Assembly: GCF_018494085.1 (NCBI RefSeq)
Contig: NZ_JABBFP010000001.1
Span: forward strand, 62,001 to 126,000
Origin: Rosenbergiella collisarenosi
GTDB taxonomy: Bacteria > Pseudomonadota > Gammaproteobacteria > Enterobacterales > Enterobacteriaceae
Length of the DNA: 64,000 nucleotides
Reading direction: 5' to 3'
The notes under the pieces are model-generated. The model did no database searches. It worked only from the letters and a program-made list of their open reading frames with translations, and was not told the origin of the DNA. Each line of letters begins with the position of its first letter. Within the stretch, counting starts at the first letter, position 1. Position numbers and translations under genes: made by a program. Below, in pieces: positions 51,269-60,800 of this stretch.

Positions 51269-52251
51269 TGAAAAGACGGCCGCTCCTTATTTTTTGCCTA
51301 TTACTCGCTGCAGTCGGGAGTCTGATGATCTGCGCGCTCTGTCGAGGTGCGCTTCCTCTTTCGCTGAACGATCTCTGGCAGCTACTGATTGGCAAGGGGC
51401 CAGCAGGATTACGACTCGTCGTCATTGATTGGCGCTTACCACGAGTGCTGGTTGCGCTAGTATGTGGGGCGGCCTTAGGGATCAGTGGAGCGATTTTTCA
51501 ATCTATCCTACGTAACCCGCTGGGCAGCCCAGATGTCTTGGGGCTGAATGCCGGCGCCTTCTCTGGAGTCTTGGTGGTGATGCTGCTGTGGCCCACTAAC
51601 CTTTTCGCGATGACATTGGCCTCCCTACTTAGCGCAATACTCACCGGCGCGACGATTTATCTCTTGGCATGGCGTCAGGGGATAACGCCCTATCGCTTGA
51701 TTCTTATCGGTATTGGTATCCGCGCTCTCTTGATGTCTTTTAATGGTTGGGTGATGACTTCAACCTCGTTGAGTACGGCAATCAGCGCCGGACTGTGGAG
51801 TGCAGGCTCTCTAAATGGGATGAATTGGCAAAGTTTATCGCTAGTCTTTCCCTGCGTGGTCATCGCATTAATCGTTGTGGCGAGTTTCGCGAAACGTATG
51901 GGATTACTTGAGATGGGGGATGACTTGGCTTGTGCACTCGGTGTCCGTCCCGAACGTACCCGCTTAGGATTATTACTGTTGGCGGTCATATTAACCGCTG
52001 TCCCTACGGCAATCATAGGTCCGGTCTCGTTTATCGCACTCGTCGCTCCGCAAATCGCACGTCGATTAACATATAGCCCGACCGGTGTTTTATGGAATAC
52101 GGCGTTATGTGGCAGTCTGTTATTGCTGGCAGCAGATTATCTTGCGCAGCACGCTTTTCTCCCTTATCAACTTCCTGTTGGCGTAATTACCGTCAGTGTG
52201 GGGGGGATCTACCTGCTGTCACTATTAGTTAGAGAGGCAAGACGCTCATGA
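51268..52251 (+). CDS. fepG: FepG, ferric-enterobactin permease subunit
   Basis: 327 residues from the ATG at 51268, which overlaps the fepD stop by one base. FecCD family: WRLPRVLVALVCGAALGISGA, RNPLGSPDVLGLNAGAF, GPVSFIALVAPQIARRL. About nine transmembrane helices. It forms the channel with FepD. fepC begins in a 4-base ATGA overlap, so all of fepDGC is coupled. Confidence 0.97.
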   Translation: MKRRPLLIFCLLLAAVGSLMICALCRGALPLSLNDLWQLLIGKGPAGLRLVVIDWRLPRVLVALVCGAALGISGAIFQSILRNPLGSPDVLGLNAGAFSGVLVVMLLWPTNLFAMTLASLLSAILTGATIYLLAWRQGITPYRLILIGIGIRALLMSFNGWVMTSTSLSTAISAGLWSAGSLNGMNWQSLSLVFPCVVIALIVVASFAKRMGLLEMGDDLACALGVRPERTRLGLLLLAVILTAVPTAIIGPVSFIALVAPQIARRLTYSPTGVLWNTALCGSLLLLAADYLAQHAFLPYQLPVGVITVSVGGIYLLSLLVREARRS

Positions 52252-53039
52252 ATCCAATCACTTCCCGTCTTGCAGCCAAGGATCTTACTTTGGCGTATGA
52301 CAAGAAAACTATCGTGGATAATCTATCGGTGACTATCCCTGATGGAGAGTTCACGGTCATTATCGGCCCAAACGCCTGCGGTAAGTCGACGCTCCTCAAG
52401 GCATTAAGCCGAGTCATTCCCCCTACGGCGGGTCAGGTTATCCTTGATGGCAAGGCGATTCACCGCTGCCCGGCAAAAGAGGTCGCGCGACAACTGGGGC
52501 TGCTGCCACAGAATAGCCATACCCCCACGGGGATCACCGTCGCTGATCTCGTTGGACGTGGCCGCTATCCGCATCAATCGTTATTCGGCGGGTGGCGTCA
52601 TGAAGATAGCCAAGCCGTAGCTGAGGCAATGGCTGCTACGAATATCGCGCATTTAGCGGATCGCCATGTTGAGCAGCTTTCCGGCGGACAGCGTCAACGC
52701 GTCTGGATTGCAATGGTGTTGGCACAACAAACACCGTTACTGCTTTTAGACGAGCCGACGACATGGTTAGATATTACCCATCAAATTGAATTGATGGAAC
52801 TCCTACGAGAGTTGAATCAGCAGCATGGACGTACTCTGGTGGTTGTCTTGCACGAACTCAATCAGGCCTGTCGCTATGCAAGTCATCTGATCGCGATGCG
52901 TGAAGGGGCGATCCTTGCCCAAGGTAAGCCTAGTGAGATTATTACCGCCGAATTGATTGAAGAAGTGTACGGATTGAAAGCGGTGATTATCGCCGACCCC
53001 GTGGCGGGCACCCCCATGATTGTTCCAGTGGGAAGGTGA
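52248..53039 (+). CDS. fepC: FepC, ferric-enterobactin ABC transporter ATPase
   Basis: 263 residues. Walker A GPNACGKST (about 39-47), the Q-loop LPQNSHTP, signature LSGGQRQRVWIAMVLAQ (about 143-159), Walker B LLLLDEPTTWLD and the switch His in LHELNQ. It powers uptake of ferric enterobactin through FepDG. Its stop codon forms part of the shared hairpin with entF. Confidence 0.97.
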   Translation: MNPITSRLAAKDLTLAYDKKTIVDNLSVTIPDGEFTVIIGPNACGKSTLLKALSRVIPPTAGQVILDGKAIHRCPAKEVARQLGLLPQNSHTPTGITVADLVGRGRYPHQSLFGGWRHEDSQAVAEAMAATNIAHLADRHVEQLSGGQRQRVWIAMVLAQQTPLLLLDEPTTWLDITHQIELMELLRELNQQHGRTLVVVLHELNQACRYASHLIAMREGAILAQGKPSEIITAELIEEVYGLKAVIIADPVAGTPMIVPVGR

Positions 53040-53058
53040 GGAGGCCTGTCGCCTCCTC
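53038..53058. terminator. Hairpin between convergent fepC and entF
   Basis: GAGGAGGC-CTGTC-GCCTCCTC: an 8-bp GC-rich stem overlapping the fepC stop codon, in the 24-base gap between the two converging operons. T-tract is weak on both strands. Confidence 0.7.
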
Positions 53059-53063
53059 TTATA

Positions 53064-56000
53064 TTAAGAACGCAGACGCAGTAAGCGGCGGTTAATCTCG
53101 GGTCCGATAGTCTCAAACATCTGTGGTGAGATAATCTCGACATGCGCACAATCGATAGGCACGATATCCAAACTGCGAATAAATGGCGCCCAAGCCTGCT
53201 GTGCACTGAGTCCCGGTTGTTGTGTCTTCAACGCGGAGAATAGCGTCGCCTTACCGACTGTCTTACGGCTGCGAGCCGTGGTGAGTAATCGTACTGAGTG
53301 AGCGTAGTTCGCCTCGACGCTATCGAAAAGCTGAGATAATTCCTCTCCTGCCTGTTGCCGCTGGCTGTTCACAAATTGTTCGCGCTCACGGTTAACTTCT
53401 TCAATAACCTGATTATCGAGAACGTTCTTACCCTGTTTCTCGTCCCAATTTTGGGTTTCGGGTGGCCAAGTATCCAATAGACCTAAGAAAGCCACCTCTT
53501 CGCCGCGTGCCTCGAGCCGTGAGGCGATGCCTTGCGCTAAGGTTCCACCGAGTGAATAGCCGATAAAGTAGTAAGGGCCCTGCGGCTGATCTGCGAGTAG
53601 CGTAGCAAGGTGACGTTCGCAAACATCGTCGATATGCGTGGCATCCGCTAAAGCGCCGTGCTCGTCAGGCGATTGCAGGCCGATAATCGACCATGACGGA
53701 TCGAGGTAGCGCTGTAACACGCTAAATTGCCAAGCAAAACCAGAGGCCGGATGGAAACAGTATAATCGCGGCCCATCGGTTTGACGCAGCGGCAGAAGGG
53801 TCTGTAAACCACCATCCGCGTGCTCTGGGTTTTGTTGAATAATCTTCGCCAACTTCTCGACAGTGGAATTCACCATGATATGACCCACCGTCAATGGGTA
53901 ACCAAGTTGCTTGCGTATTTGCGCAGCGAGGCGCATAGCGAGCAGTGAATGCCCCCCTAAGGCGAAGAAATCTTGGTTAGCGGCCACCTTAGGTTGCTGT
54001 AAGAGGTCGGCGAATAGCGCGGCGAGTTGAGTCTCTATTTCGCCGATAGGTTCTCGCGCATTATCGTGATCGCGTAATTGTGGGGCAGGTAACGCTTTAC
54101 GGTCCAGCTTGCCATTACTACTTAATGGGAACGTATCTAACGGGATGATGATGACTGGCACCATGTGAGCAGGTAAACGTTCAGCGAGCTGTTCGCGTAA
54201 GTGTTCACTCTCCTGTGGCGTGTCGCTAATGATATAGCTGACTAACTGACGATCGTCGGCGAGGCCGCCTAGTGACTGATTAAGGCTGACGGCAACAGAG
54301 GCGGCTTGTTTGATCCCCGGTAAGGAGAGCAGAACTGCATCGATCTCGGAGAGTTCAATACGCTGGCCCCGAATTTTTAACTGGTCATCGTTGCGTCCGA
54401 GGTATTCGATCTCGCCATGCGGCAGACGACGCGCCATATCGCCGCTGCGGTACAGACGTTGAGTCGGGTCCCAAGGGGCTGGGATAAAGCGCTCGGCAGT
54501 GAGGTCGGGGCGACCTAGATAGCCTTCAGCCAATTGCACGCCCCCTAACCACACCTCCCCGGCTATACCATAAGGAACGGGATTAAGCTGACTATCGAGG
54601 ATATGCAGTTGTGTGTTCCAGACCGGCCAGCCAATGGGCACACTGTGCCCGCTAACCGCCGCGAGTTCTGGTCCAAACGCCGGAAACCAGCTCACGTCGA
54701 CAGCGGCTTCGGTAGGCCCATACAAATTATGACAGGGGATGGAAACCTGTTTTTCCCACTGACGCGCGAGGGCGGTCGGTAACGCTTCGCCGCTGCAGAA
54801 AACTAGGCGTAAGTGCTGCTGCAGTGCCTTAACCGTGGCTTCGGTTAGGCTCTCTAAAAATGCCGCTAACATAGAAGGTACGAAGTGGGTCACGCTCACC
54901 TGCTGCTCAACCATCACTTGCTGTAGCCATTCTGGATCACGATGGCATTCAGGGGGGGCCATAAATAGTTTTGCACCGGTAATCAATGGCCAGAAAAACT
55001 CCCACACTGATACATCGAAGCTACTCGGGGTTTTCTGCAGGACAACATCGCGCGGTTGCAGAGGGTAATGATTTTGCATCCAAGCTAGCCGGTTAACGAT
55101 TGCCCGGTGGCTAACGAGAACGCCTTTCGGTCGTCCGGTTGACCCTGAGGTATAAATCAAATACGCCCCCTGCTCGGGAGAGGGTTCTGGGGCGCAGAGG
55201 ACTGGCGACTGAGTAATCAACGAGTGGTAATGATATTGGGGAGTCGCGCTAATCGCCGTTAATCGAGTACTCAAAGCCTGTTCGGTGATCACCACGCGCG
55301 GCGTCGAGTCCTCCAGCATGATAGCGAGCCGTTCGTCAGGATAACCGGTATCAAGCGGTAGCCAAATCGCCCCCAGACGGACTATCGCTTGCAAGGCTAT
55401 CGATAAGTAGACCGAGCGAGGAAGCGCCACCGCGACGATATCTCCCGCTACCACGCCATGGTGGTGTAGCTCAGCGGCTAAGGCTAAGACCTGCTGTTGC
55501 ATCTCTGTATAGCTAAGCTGCTGAGCTGTATCAGCCAGAGCAATAGCATCGGGAGTCTGGCGGCATTGCTGGGCAATTAGTGACCATAGCGTTTCATCGG
55601 TCAGTTCTCTCTCGGTCGCATTGACGGCCGATAATTGCTGTTGTTCTTGGTGACTGAGTAGTGTGAACTCACAGAGTGGCCGTGCTGGGTGGGCGGTTAA
55701 TTGCTCAAGGAGCAGCGGCAAGCGTTGAATATGGGTAGTCAGCGCTTGCTCTTCGTAGCGATGTTTATTCGCTAAAAATTCAAGGGTAAGCGAACCTTGA
55801 GAGTCGAGGATCAGTGCGATCTCAAGATCTCTTACCGGCCCAGAGGCAAGGTGTATCGTGTTAACCGATTGTCCTTCAAACGCCAACTCATAATCGAAGA
55901 GTTTAACGTTTAATACGGGGCCAAATAGTGGCGAACTATCGCCGGTCAGTCCTAGGTCACGGCTGATCTGTTCGGCGTCGTAGCGTTGGTGACGACGATT

Positions 56001-57017
56001 TTTCTTAATCTCTTTGCTGAGTAGGGCCGCAAACTCTGTAATAGTTAAGGTCGGTTGATACCCGACGCTCATGGGTAAAACGTTAATGACCGGGCCTACT
56101 GCGCTCAGCGCCACCGACCCCATCCGACGCATAAAAATAAATCCTGCACTAAACGGCTGCTGTCCGGTGAGATGAGCAAGCCAAGTATTGACTAAAGTGA
56201 CGGCTCCCTCGACCGGCGTTAGGCCTTGTTCAGCGAGCAGCTGGTAAAGCGGCGCCATGTGGCTGGCAGAGAAGCTGATATGATGGCGTATGACATCTGG
56301 TGTCGCGATCTCACCATTGAGCGGGGCCTGGGCAAGGCTTAGCGGATCGGGTAGCTGCGAGACTTTTTCTTGCCAATAGTGCTTGTCTTTCTGATAGCTT
56401 GGACCTTGCTGATAGGCAAGATACTCCGCAACGACTTCATCGAAAGGCGTAAACGGTGATGGGCTTAAGGGCTGTTGCTGACGTAAGTGAGCGTATATTT
56501 CACTAATACGTTTTGTTATCGCGATAAAGCTGAATCCATCGACTAGCAAGTGATGGTAACGTTGATACCATATCCATTGATCATTACTCACGTGCATCAG
56601 TACTTGTCGAACGGTTGCCCCCTGATCGGTGATACGTAAAGGGCTTTGTAAATCAGCGTTCATCAATGCATGGGCAGTGGCGAGGGGCTGCGTTTCAGCC
56701 CGTAAGTCGAGACACTCAATGAAGAAAACACAGTCAGGGTCGATAGACTGGTAAGCTTCACCCTCGTACTCTTCAAAGCGGAAGTGTAGGGTATCGGCCT
56801 CAGCTAACCCTTGTTCAATCGCCTGTTTCAGCACCGTCGGATCGAGGGTTCCCGGTAAGCTAATGGCGTGGGCTACCGCAAAGGCGTTAGCATAAGGAGA
56901 GAGCTGATCCGCAATCCAAATGCCGGGCTGCGCCGCAACGAGGGGTAAACGAGAACTGCGCAGATCAGGCAGCGTACTTAAGGAATGTTGCTCAATACTA
57001 TCGTCGATATTGCTCAT
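53064..57017 (-). CDS. entF: EntF, enterobactin synthase non-ribosomal peptide synthetase
   Basis: 1317 residues (E. coli 1293), single-module NRPS. The condensation domain (about 20-450) has HHLLVDG at 155-161. The serine-adenylation domain (about 475-975) has YTSGSTGRPKG (622-632) and the NLYGPTEA motif. The carrier domain has Ser1024 in GGHSLLAM. The thioesterase domain (about 1085-1317) has Ser1155 in GYSLGG and His1292. It joins DHB to serine and cyclises three units into enterobactin. It starts one base after the fes stop; the MbtH-like gene ybdZ, which in E. coli sits here, is absent. Confidence 0.98.
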   Translation of the reverse strand: MSNIDDSIEQHSLSTLPDLRSSRLPLVAAQPGIWIADQLSPYANAFAVAHAISLPGTLDPTVLKQAIEQGLAEADTLHFRFEEYEGEAYQSIDPDCVFFIECLDLRAETQPLATAHALMNADLQSPLRITDQGATVRQVLMHVSNDQWIWYQRYHHLLVDGFSFIAITKRISEIYAHLRQQQPLSPSPFTPFDEVVAEYLAYQQGPSYQKDKHYWQEKVSQLPDPLSLAQAPLNGEIATPDVIRHHISFSASHMAPLYQLLAEQGLTPVEGAVTLVNTWLAHLTGQQPFSAGFIFMRRMGSVALSAVGPVINVLPMSVGYQPTLTITEFAALLSKEIKKNRRHQRYDAEQISRDLGLTGDSSPLFGPVLNVKLFDYELAFEGQSVNTIHLASGPVRDLEIALILDSQGSLTLEFLANKHRYEEQALTTHIQRLPLLLEQLTAHPARPLCEFTLLSHQEQQQLSAVNATERELTDETLWSLIAQQCRQTPDAIALADTAQQLSYTEMQQQVLALAAELHHHGVVAGDIVAVALPRSVYLSIALQAIVRLGAIWLPLDTGYPDERLAIMLEDSTPRVVITEQALSTRLTAISATPQYHYHSLITQSPVLCAPEPSPEQGAYLIYTSGSTGRPKGVLVSHRAIVNRLAWMQNHYPLQPRDVVLQKTPSSFDVSVWEFFWPLITGAKLFMAPPECHRDPEWLQQVMVEQQVSVTHFVPSMLAAFLESLTEATVKALQQHLRLVFCSGEALPTALARQWEKQVSIPCHNLYGPTEAAVDVSWFPAFGPELAAVSGHSVPIGWPVWNTQLHILDSQLNPVPYGIAGEVWLGGVQLAEGYLGRPDLTAERFIPAPWDPTQRLYRSGDMARRLPHGEIEYLGRNDDQLKIRGQRIELSEIDAVLLSLPGIKQAASVAVSLNQSLGGLADDRQLVSYIISDTPQESEHLREQLAERLPAHMVPVIIIPLDTFPLSSNGKLDRKALPAPQLRDHDNAREPIGEIETQLAALFADLLQQPKVAANQDFFALGGHSLLAMRLAAQIRKQLGYPLTVGHIMVNSTVEKLAKIIQQNPEHADGGLQTLLPLRQTDGPRLYCFHPASGFAWQFSVLQRYLDPSWSIIGLQSPDEHGALADATHIDDVCERHLATLLADQPQGPYYFIGYSLGGTLAQGIASRLEARGEEVAFLGLLDTWPPETQNWDEKQGKNVLDNQVIEEVNREREQFVNSQRQQAGEELSQLFDSVEANYAHSVRLLTTARSRKTVGKATLFSALKTQQPGLSAQQAWAPFIRSLDIVPIDCAHVEIISPQMFETIGPEINRRLLRLRS

Positions 57018-57018
57018 C

Positions 57019-58227
57019 TTATTCTTCCTGCCATAAAGCGTGTAGACCCTCTAATAAACTGCCCCGCCACCATAACGCGTCGTGCCCACCTTCTACGTAT
57101 TGCAAGCGATGTGGGATGTGGTAGTAGGTTAACCATTTTTCTAACTCCCGATTGGCCTCGCAAATTAAGGTTTCACGGCAGCCCGCTTCGAGAATAATTT
57201 TTCGTGGAGCCTTAGAAGGGGCATGTTGTGCGAGTTGTTGAGGAAGGTATCCTGCGGCATGCCCACGATTTGGCCACCAGAACGATCCCGATAAGCTTAA
57301 AGCTTTTCCATATATATCTGGCCAGTTTAAGCAGGCGTACACAGAAGCGAGCCCGCCAAAGCTTTGTCCGGTGACGATGGTCTGCGCCGGATCGGGGCGC
57401 CAGCTTACGGTCTTAGCAATTAAGGGTAAAAGTTCTTCATTGACGGCGAGCCAAAAATCACGATTACAGGGATATTCACGGCCCCGATGCTCCCGGTCAA
57501 TAATCTCCGGCATCACGTAGAGCGCTGGCGGGAGTCTACCTTCATCGGTTAATTGTTGTAAGGGGCCGGCGATAGGGAGGGTATTTGCCCAAAACTGGCC
57601 GTCCAGTAACAAGGCTAATCGCCGATGTGGGGTCGTCTTGTGGTCTGCTGTGCTGTACCACCATACACGGCGCGAATTCCCTAGCCGACGACTCTCCCAA
57701 CGTATCTCTTGCACAGCAACAGGCGATTGTTCGCCGCGCTCCCACGCTTGCCACTCCACTTGTGGTGGCGCGTCGGGGAGATGTAGGGGTGAAACAGCCA
57801 TCCCCCGGCCGGCAGACCAAGAACGTAGTGAATTGAGTTTATCGTGCTCTGCATGTCGAAATTGTTCCCGCCACCATTCACGTCGTTGGAAGATATCTTG
57901 GCTGCGTAAACCGATATCCTGTTTAGTATCGGGGATTAAACAGTAGCTCCCTCGCCAATGAGCAGGAAGCGTGAGGGAAAGGTACCAGACGTCGCTAGCG
58001 GGATAATGGACTAGAGATACAGGAGGCTCGGGCTGGTGGTGATCAGTGATCCCAGTAATATTGAGCCAGACCGCTTGTGTTAGCTGCGAGTCTGGTTGGC
58101 GCCAAAGAAAAGTCACTCGACAGTCTTGATCGGAGAGCCGTTCAATTCGCGGTACACCGAGCTGTTGTTGAGTGCGCCACCATATGTCGGAACCAATGTC
58201 TGGGGTAAACCATTCAGGAGTAAGCAT
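57019..58227 (-). CDS. fes: Fes, enterobactin esterase
   Basis: 402 residues (E. coli 400). The N-terminal domain (about 1-160, VWLNITGITDHHQ, WRGSYCLIPDT) and the C-terminal alpha/beta hydrolase have the nucleophile in VTGQSFGGLAS (about 285) and a C-terminal GGHDALWWRG histidine. It hydrolyses ferric enterobactin in the cytoplasm to free the iron. No strong ribosome-binding site precedes the ATG. It is the first gene of fes-entF, divergent from fepA behind a Fur site. Confidence 0.96.
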   Translation of the reverse strand: MLTPEWFTPDIGSDIWWRTQQQLGVPRIERLSDQDCRVTFLWRQPDSQLTQAVWLNITGITDHHQPEPPVSLVHYPASDVWYLSLTLPAHWRGSYCLIPDTKQDIGLRSQDIFQRREWWREQFRHAEHDKLNSLRSWSAGRGMAVSPLHLPDAPPQVEWQAWERGEQSPVAVQEIRWESRRLGNSRRVWWYSTADHKTTPHRRLALLLDGQFWANTLPIAGPLQQLTDEGRLPPALYVMPEIIDREHRGREYPCNRDFWLAVNEELLPLIAKTVSWRPDPAQTIVTGQSFGGLASVYACLNWPDIYGKALSLSGSFWWPNRGHAAGYLPQQLAQHAPSKAPRKIILEAGCRETLICEANRELEKWLTYYHIPHRLQYVEGGHDALWWRGSLLEGLHALWQEE

Positions 58228-58282
58228 TTGTTCGTTTATCTTTGTAAGAGCCAGCGGCGAATAGCCGTTAGAACCGATATTT

Positions 58283-58307
58283 AATGATAATAGTATTGAT
58301 AATTATT
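58283..58307. promoter_or_regulatory. Fur-binding region between fes and fepA
   Basis: AATGATAATAGTATTGATAATTATT contains consecutive Fur hexamers GATAAT (58286), AGTATT (58292) and GATAAT (58298). It lies 56 bases before fes and 142 bases before fepA, in the place of the known Fur site of the E. coli fepA-fes region. Confidence 0.82.
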
Positions 58308-58331
58308 TTCATCTGCAATAGATTGCAATCT

Positions 58332-58393
58332 CTCTTTACGTAGTTTGTCATTTATTGCGCAATTGGTTACCAATTATAAATGCGCGTAAAGAG
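58332..58393. promoter_or_regulatory. Nested palindromes in the fepA upstream region
   Basis: An outer 9-bp inverted repeat, CTCTTTACG (58332-58340) and CGTAAAGAG (58385-58393), encloses ATTGCGCAAT (58354-58363) and AATTGGT-T-ACCAATT (58361-58375). A further TGCAAT-AG-ATTGCA (58314-58327) lies just upstream. The set fills the space between the Fur site and fepA and is not a Fur motif. Possible second operator or fepA leader structure. Confidence 0.55.
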
Positions 58394-58448
58394 GCTTCAT
58401 TATTTCTCACACACACAGCATTAACCTAGGGAACTGGGATTATAACTA

Positions 58449-60770
58449 ATGAAAAAATTATCATTTCTTTCTGCTGCAATTTGCCTTGAGCTAAGTAGCT
58501 CCTTTTTACTTTATTGCGCGCCGGCTTCAGCGGCACAATCAGATGTGTCGGTAACTACCCCGGTATCGGACGATACTTCTACTACTACGGCCACCAATAC
58601 TGACACCGTACCTACAGAAGAAGCCCATAATTCCATCGTCGTGACCGCTCGCCAGCAAACGCTACAAGCACCCGGTGTATCGACGATCTCCTCTGAGGCG
58701 ATCCGCAAGCATCCTCCTGCACGTGATGTGTCAGAGATCATTCGCACCATGCCAGGCGTCAATCTAACCGGCAACTCGACCAGCGGTCAGCGCGGTAACA
58801 ACCGTCAAATCGATATTCGAGGCATGGGACCGGAAAACACCTTGATCTTAATTGATGGTCGTCCGGTAAGTAGTAAAAACTCAGTGCGCTATGGATGGCG
58901 GGGTGAGCGAGATTCACGTGGCGACACCAACTGGGTACCACCTGAAATGATTGACCACATTGAAGTCATTCGTGGACCGGCTGCGGCCCGCTACGGTAGC
59001 GGGGCGATGGGCGGGGTGGTCAACATCATCACTAAACAAGCAAATAAAGAGTGGCATGGTTCATGGAACGCGTATTACAACGTTCCGCAGCATAAATCTG
59101 AAGGCTCTACTAAGCGTACCAACTTCAGCTTAATGGGTCCCGCTACCGATAGCCTAACCTTAAGTATTTGGGGAAATATCGATAAGACACAGGCTGATGC
59201 TTACGATATCAACCAAAACCATTCTGCTCCACGAACGGGGACTTATGCAGGCAGCTTTCCTTCTGGGCGTGAAGGCGTAAGGGATAAAGATCTGCATGGT
59301 AAACTGAATTGGGAATTCGCGCACAATCAACACCTCGAATTCGAAGCAGGAACCAGCCGCCAAGGTAATATCTATGCGGGAGATACCCAAAATACTAATA
59401 CCTCCGCCTATGTGAAAAGTAAGTATGGCGATGAGACGAACCGTATTTATCGCCAAGACTATGCCTTAACCTGGACCGGTGTTTGGGATAATGGGGTAAG
59501 TACCAATACCTATGCGCAATATGAAAGAACCCGTAACTCTAGGATAAGCGAAGGCTTAGCCGGTGGAACCGAGGGGATATTTAATAATAACGCTGGGTTC
59601 TCTGATATTGATCTGAGTGATCTTCTGCTGCACAGCGAAGTCAGTATTCCTTTCACCGCCTGGGTTGATCAGAACCTTACCTTAGGGACGGAGTGGAACC
59701 AGCAAAAAATGAAAGATGGTACCTCGACTAGTCAGCCACTGACCGGCAGTACTGCTGGTGGTTCAGTAAGCGGTATGGGAACGGGGACGCGTTCACCTTA
59801 TAGCCAAGCGCAGATCTTCTCGATGTTTGCCGAAGATAATATGGACCTTACCGATTCAACGGTCCTTACTCCAGCTATCCGTTTTGATCATCACTCGCTT
59901 GTGGGAACGAATTGGAGCCCGTCGCTGAATTTAACGCAGCAGCTGACTAATGAGTGGACGTTGAAAATGGGGATTGCGCGAGCCTATAAGGCACCGAATC
60001 TCTATCAGACCAACCCTAACTATATTCTCTATAGTCGTGGACAAGGATGCTACGGTAGCTCGAGCACGGGTTGTTATTTACAGGGAAATCGCGATCTAAA
60101 AGCAGAAACCAGTGTTAATAAAGAGATTGGATTGGAATATAAGGATCTCTCTGGACTACAAGCTGGGCTGACCTATTTCCGTAATGATTACCACAATAAG
60201 ATTGAATCGGGAACCGATGTTACTTCGACGAACAGCAGCGGTACGCGACTCTATAAATGGGATAACGTTCCACGTGCGGTTGTTGAAGGGTTAGAAGGTA
60301 CCTTCAATGTTCCGGTAACTGATACCGTTACATGGAATAACAATATGACGTGGATGCTGCAAAGTAAGGATAAGACCAATCACGACCGTTTATCCGTGAT
60401 CCCACAGTTTACGCTGAACTCGAACCTTGAGTGGCAAATCCGCCAGGATCTCTCCGTGCAAGCAACCTGGACATGGTACGGTAAGCAAAAACCGAAAAGC
60501 CGAGATTACCAAGGTAATAAGGTTAGCTATCCTGATACCCGCGAAGTCAGCCCTTACAGCATTATCGGTGCGAGCGCGACGTGGGATGCGACGAAAAATG
60601 TTAGTGTCACGGCAGGGATTGATAACCTCTTTGATAAACGTCACTTCCGTGAAGGGAATGCTCAAACGACTGGAAATGCTGCTACTGGTTCTTATCTGTG
60701 GGGAGCAGGGGCAAACACCTACAACGAGTCAGGCAGAACGTTCTATATGAGTCTTAACACTCACTTCTAG
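58449..60770 (+). CDS. fepA: FepA, outer-membrane ferric-enterobactin receptor
   Basis: 773 residues (E. coli 746), TonB-dependent receptor. There is a signal peptide (about 1-29), a Ser/Thr-rich segment (about 30-58), the TonB box NSIVVTA (about 61-67), the plug (to about 205; GQRGNNRQIDIRGMGPENT, RGPAAARYGSGAMGGVVNIITK) and a 22-strand barrel ending in the aromatic SLNTHF. The GCYGSSSTGC loop matches the disulphide loop of E. coli FepA. The protein is close to FepA throughout, so enterobactin is the likely ligand. The extra residues lie mainly before the TonB box and are too few for a signalling domain. Confidence 0.97.
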   Translation: MKKLSFLSAAICLELSSSFLLYCAPASAAQSDVSVTTPVSDDTSTTTATNTDTVPTEEAHNSIVVTARQQTLQAPGVSTISSEAIRKHPPARDVSEIIRTMPGVNLTGNSTSGQRGNNRQIDIRGMGPENTLILIDGRPVSSKNSVRYGWRGERDSRGDTNWVPPEMIDHIEVIRGPAAARYGSGAMGGVVNIITKQANKEWHGSWNAYYNVPQHKSEGSTKRTNFSLMGPATDSLTLSIWGNIDKTQADAYDINQNHSAPRTGTYAGSFPSGREGVRDKDLHGKLNWEFAHNQHLEFEAGTSRQGNIYAGDTQNTNTSAYVKSKYGDETNRIYRQDYALTWTGVWDNGVSTNTYAQYERTRNSRISEGLAGGTEGIFNNNAGFSDIDLSDLLLHSEVSIPFTAWVDQNLTLGTEWNQQKMKDGTSTSQPLTGSTAGGSVSGMGTGTRSPYSQAQIFSMFAEDNMDLTDSTVLTPAIRFDHHSLVGTNWSPSLNLTQQLTNEWTLKMGIARAYKAPNLYQTNPNYILYSRGQGCYGSSSTGCYLQGNRDLKAETSVNKEIGLEYKDLSGLQAGLTYFRNDYHNKIESGTDVTSTNSSGTRLYKWDNVPRAVVEGLEGTFNVPVTDTVTWNNNMTWMLQSKDKTNHDRLSVIPQFTLNSNLEWQIRQDLSVQATWTWYGKQKPKSRDYQGNKVSYPDTREVSPYSIIGASATWDATKNVSVTAGIDNLFDKRHFREGNAQTTGNAATGSYLWGAGANTYNESGRTFYMSLNTHF

Positions 60771-60775
60771 TAGAG

Positions 60776-60800
60776 AAAAACCCGCGCAAGCGGGTTTTTT
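60776..60800. terminator. Bidirectional terminator between fepA and dacB
   Basis: AAAAACCCGC-GCAA-GCGGGTTTTT: a 10-bp stem with tetraloop and T-run, 5 bases after fepA and 6 before the dacB stop. It marks the right edge of the enterobactin locus. Confidence 0.95.
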
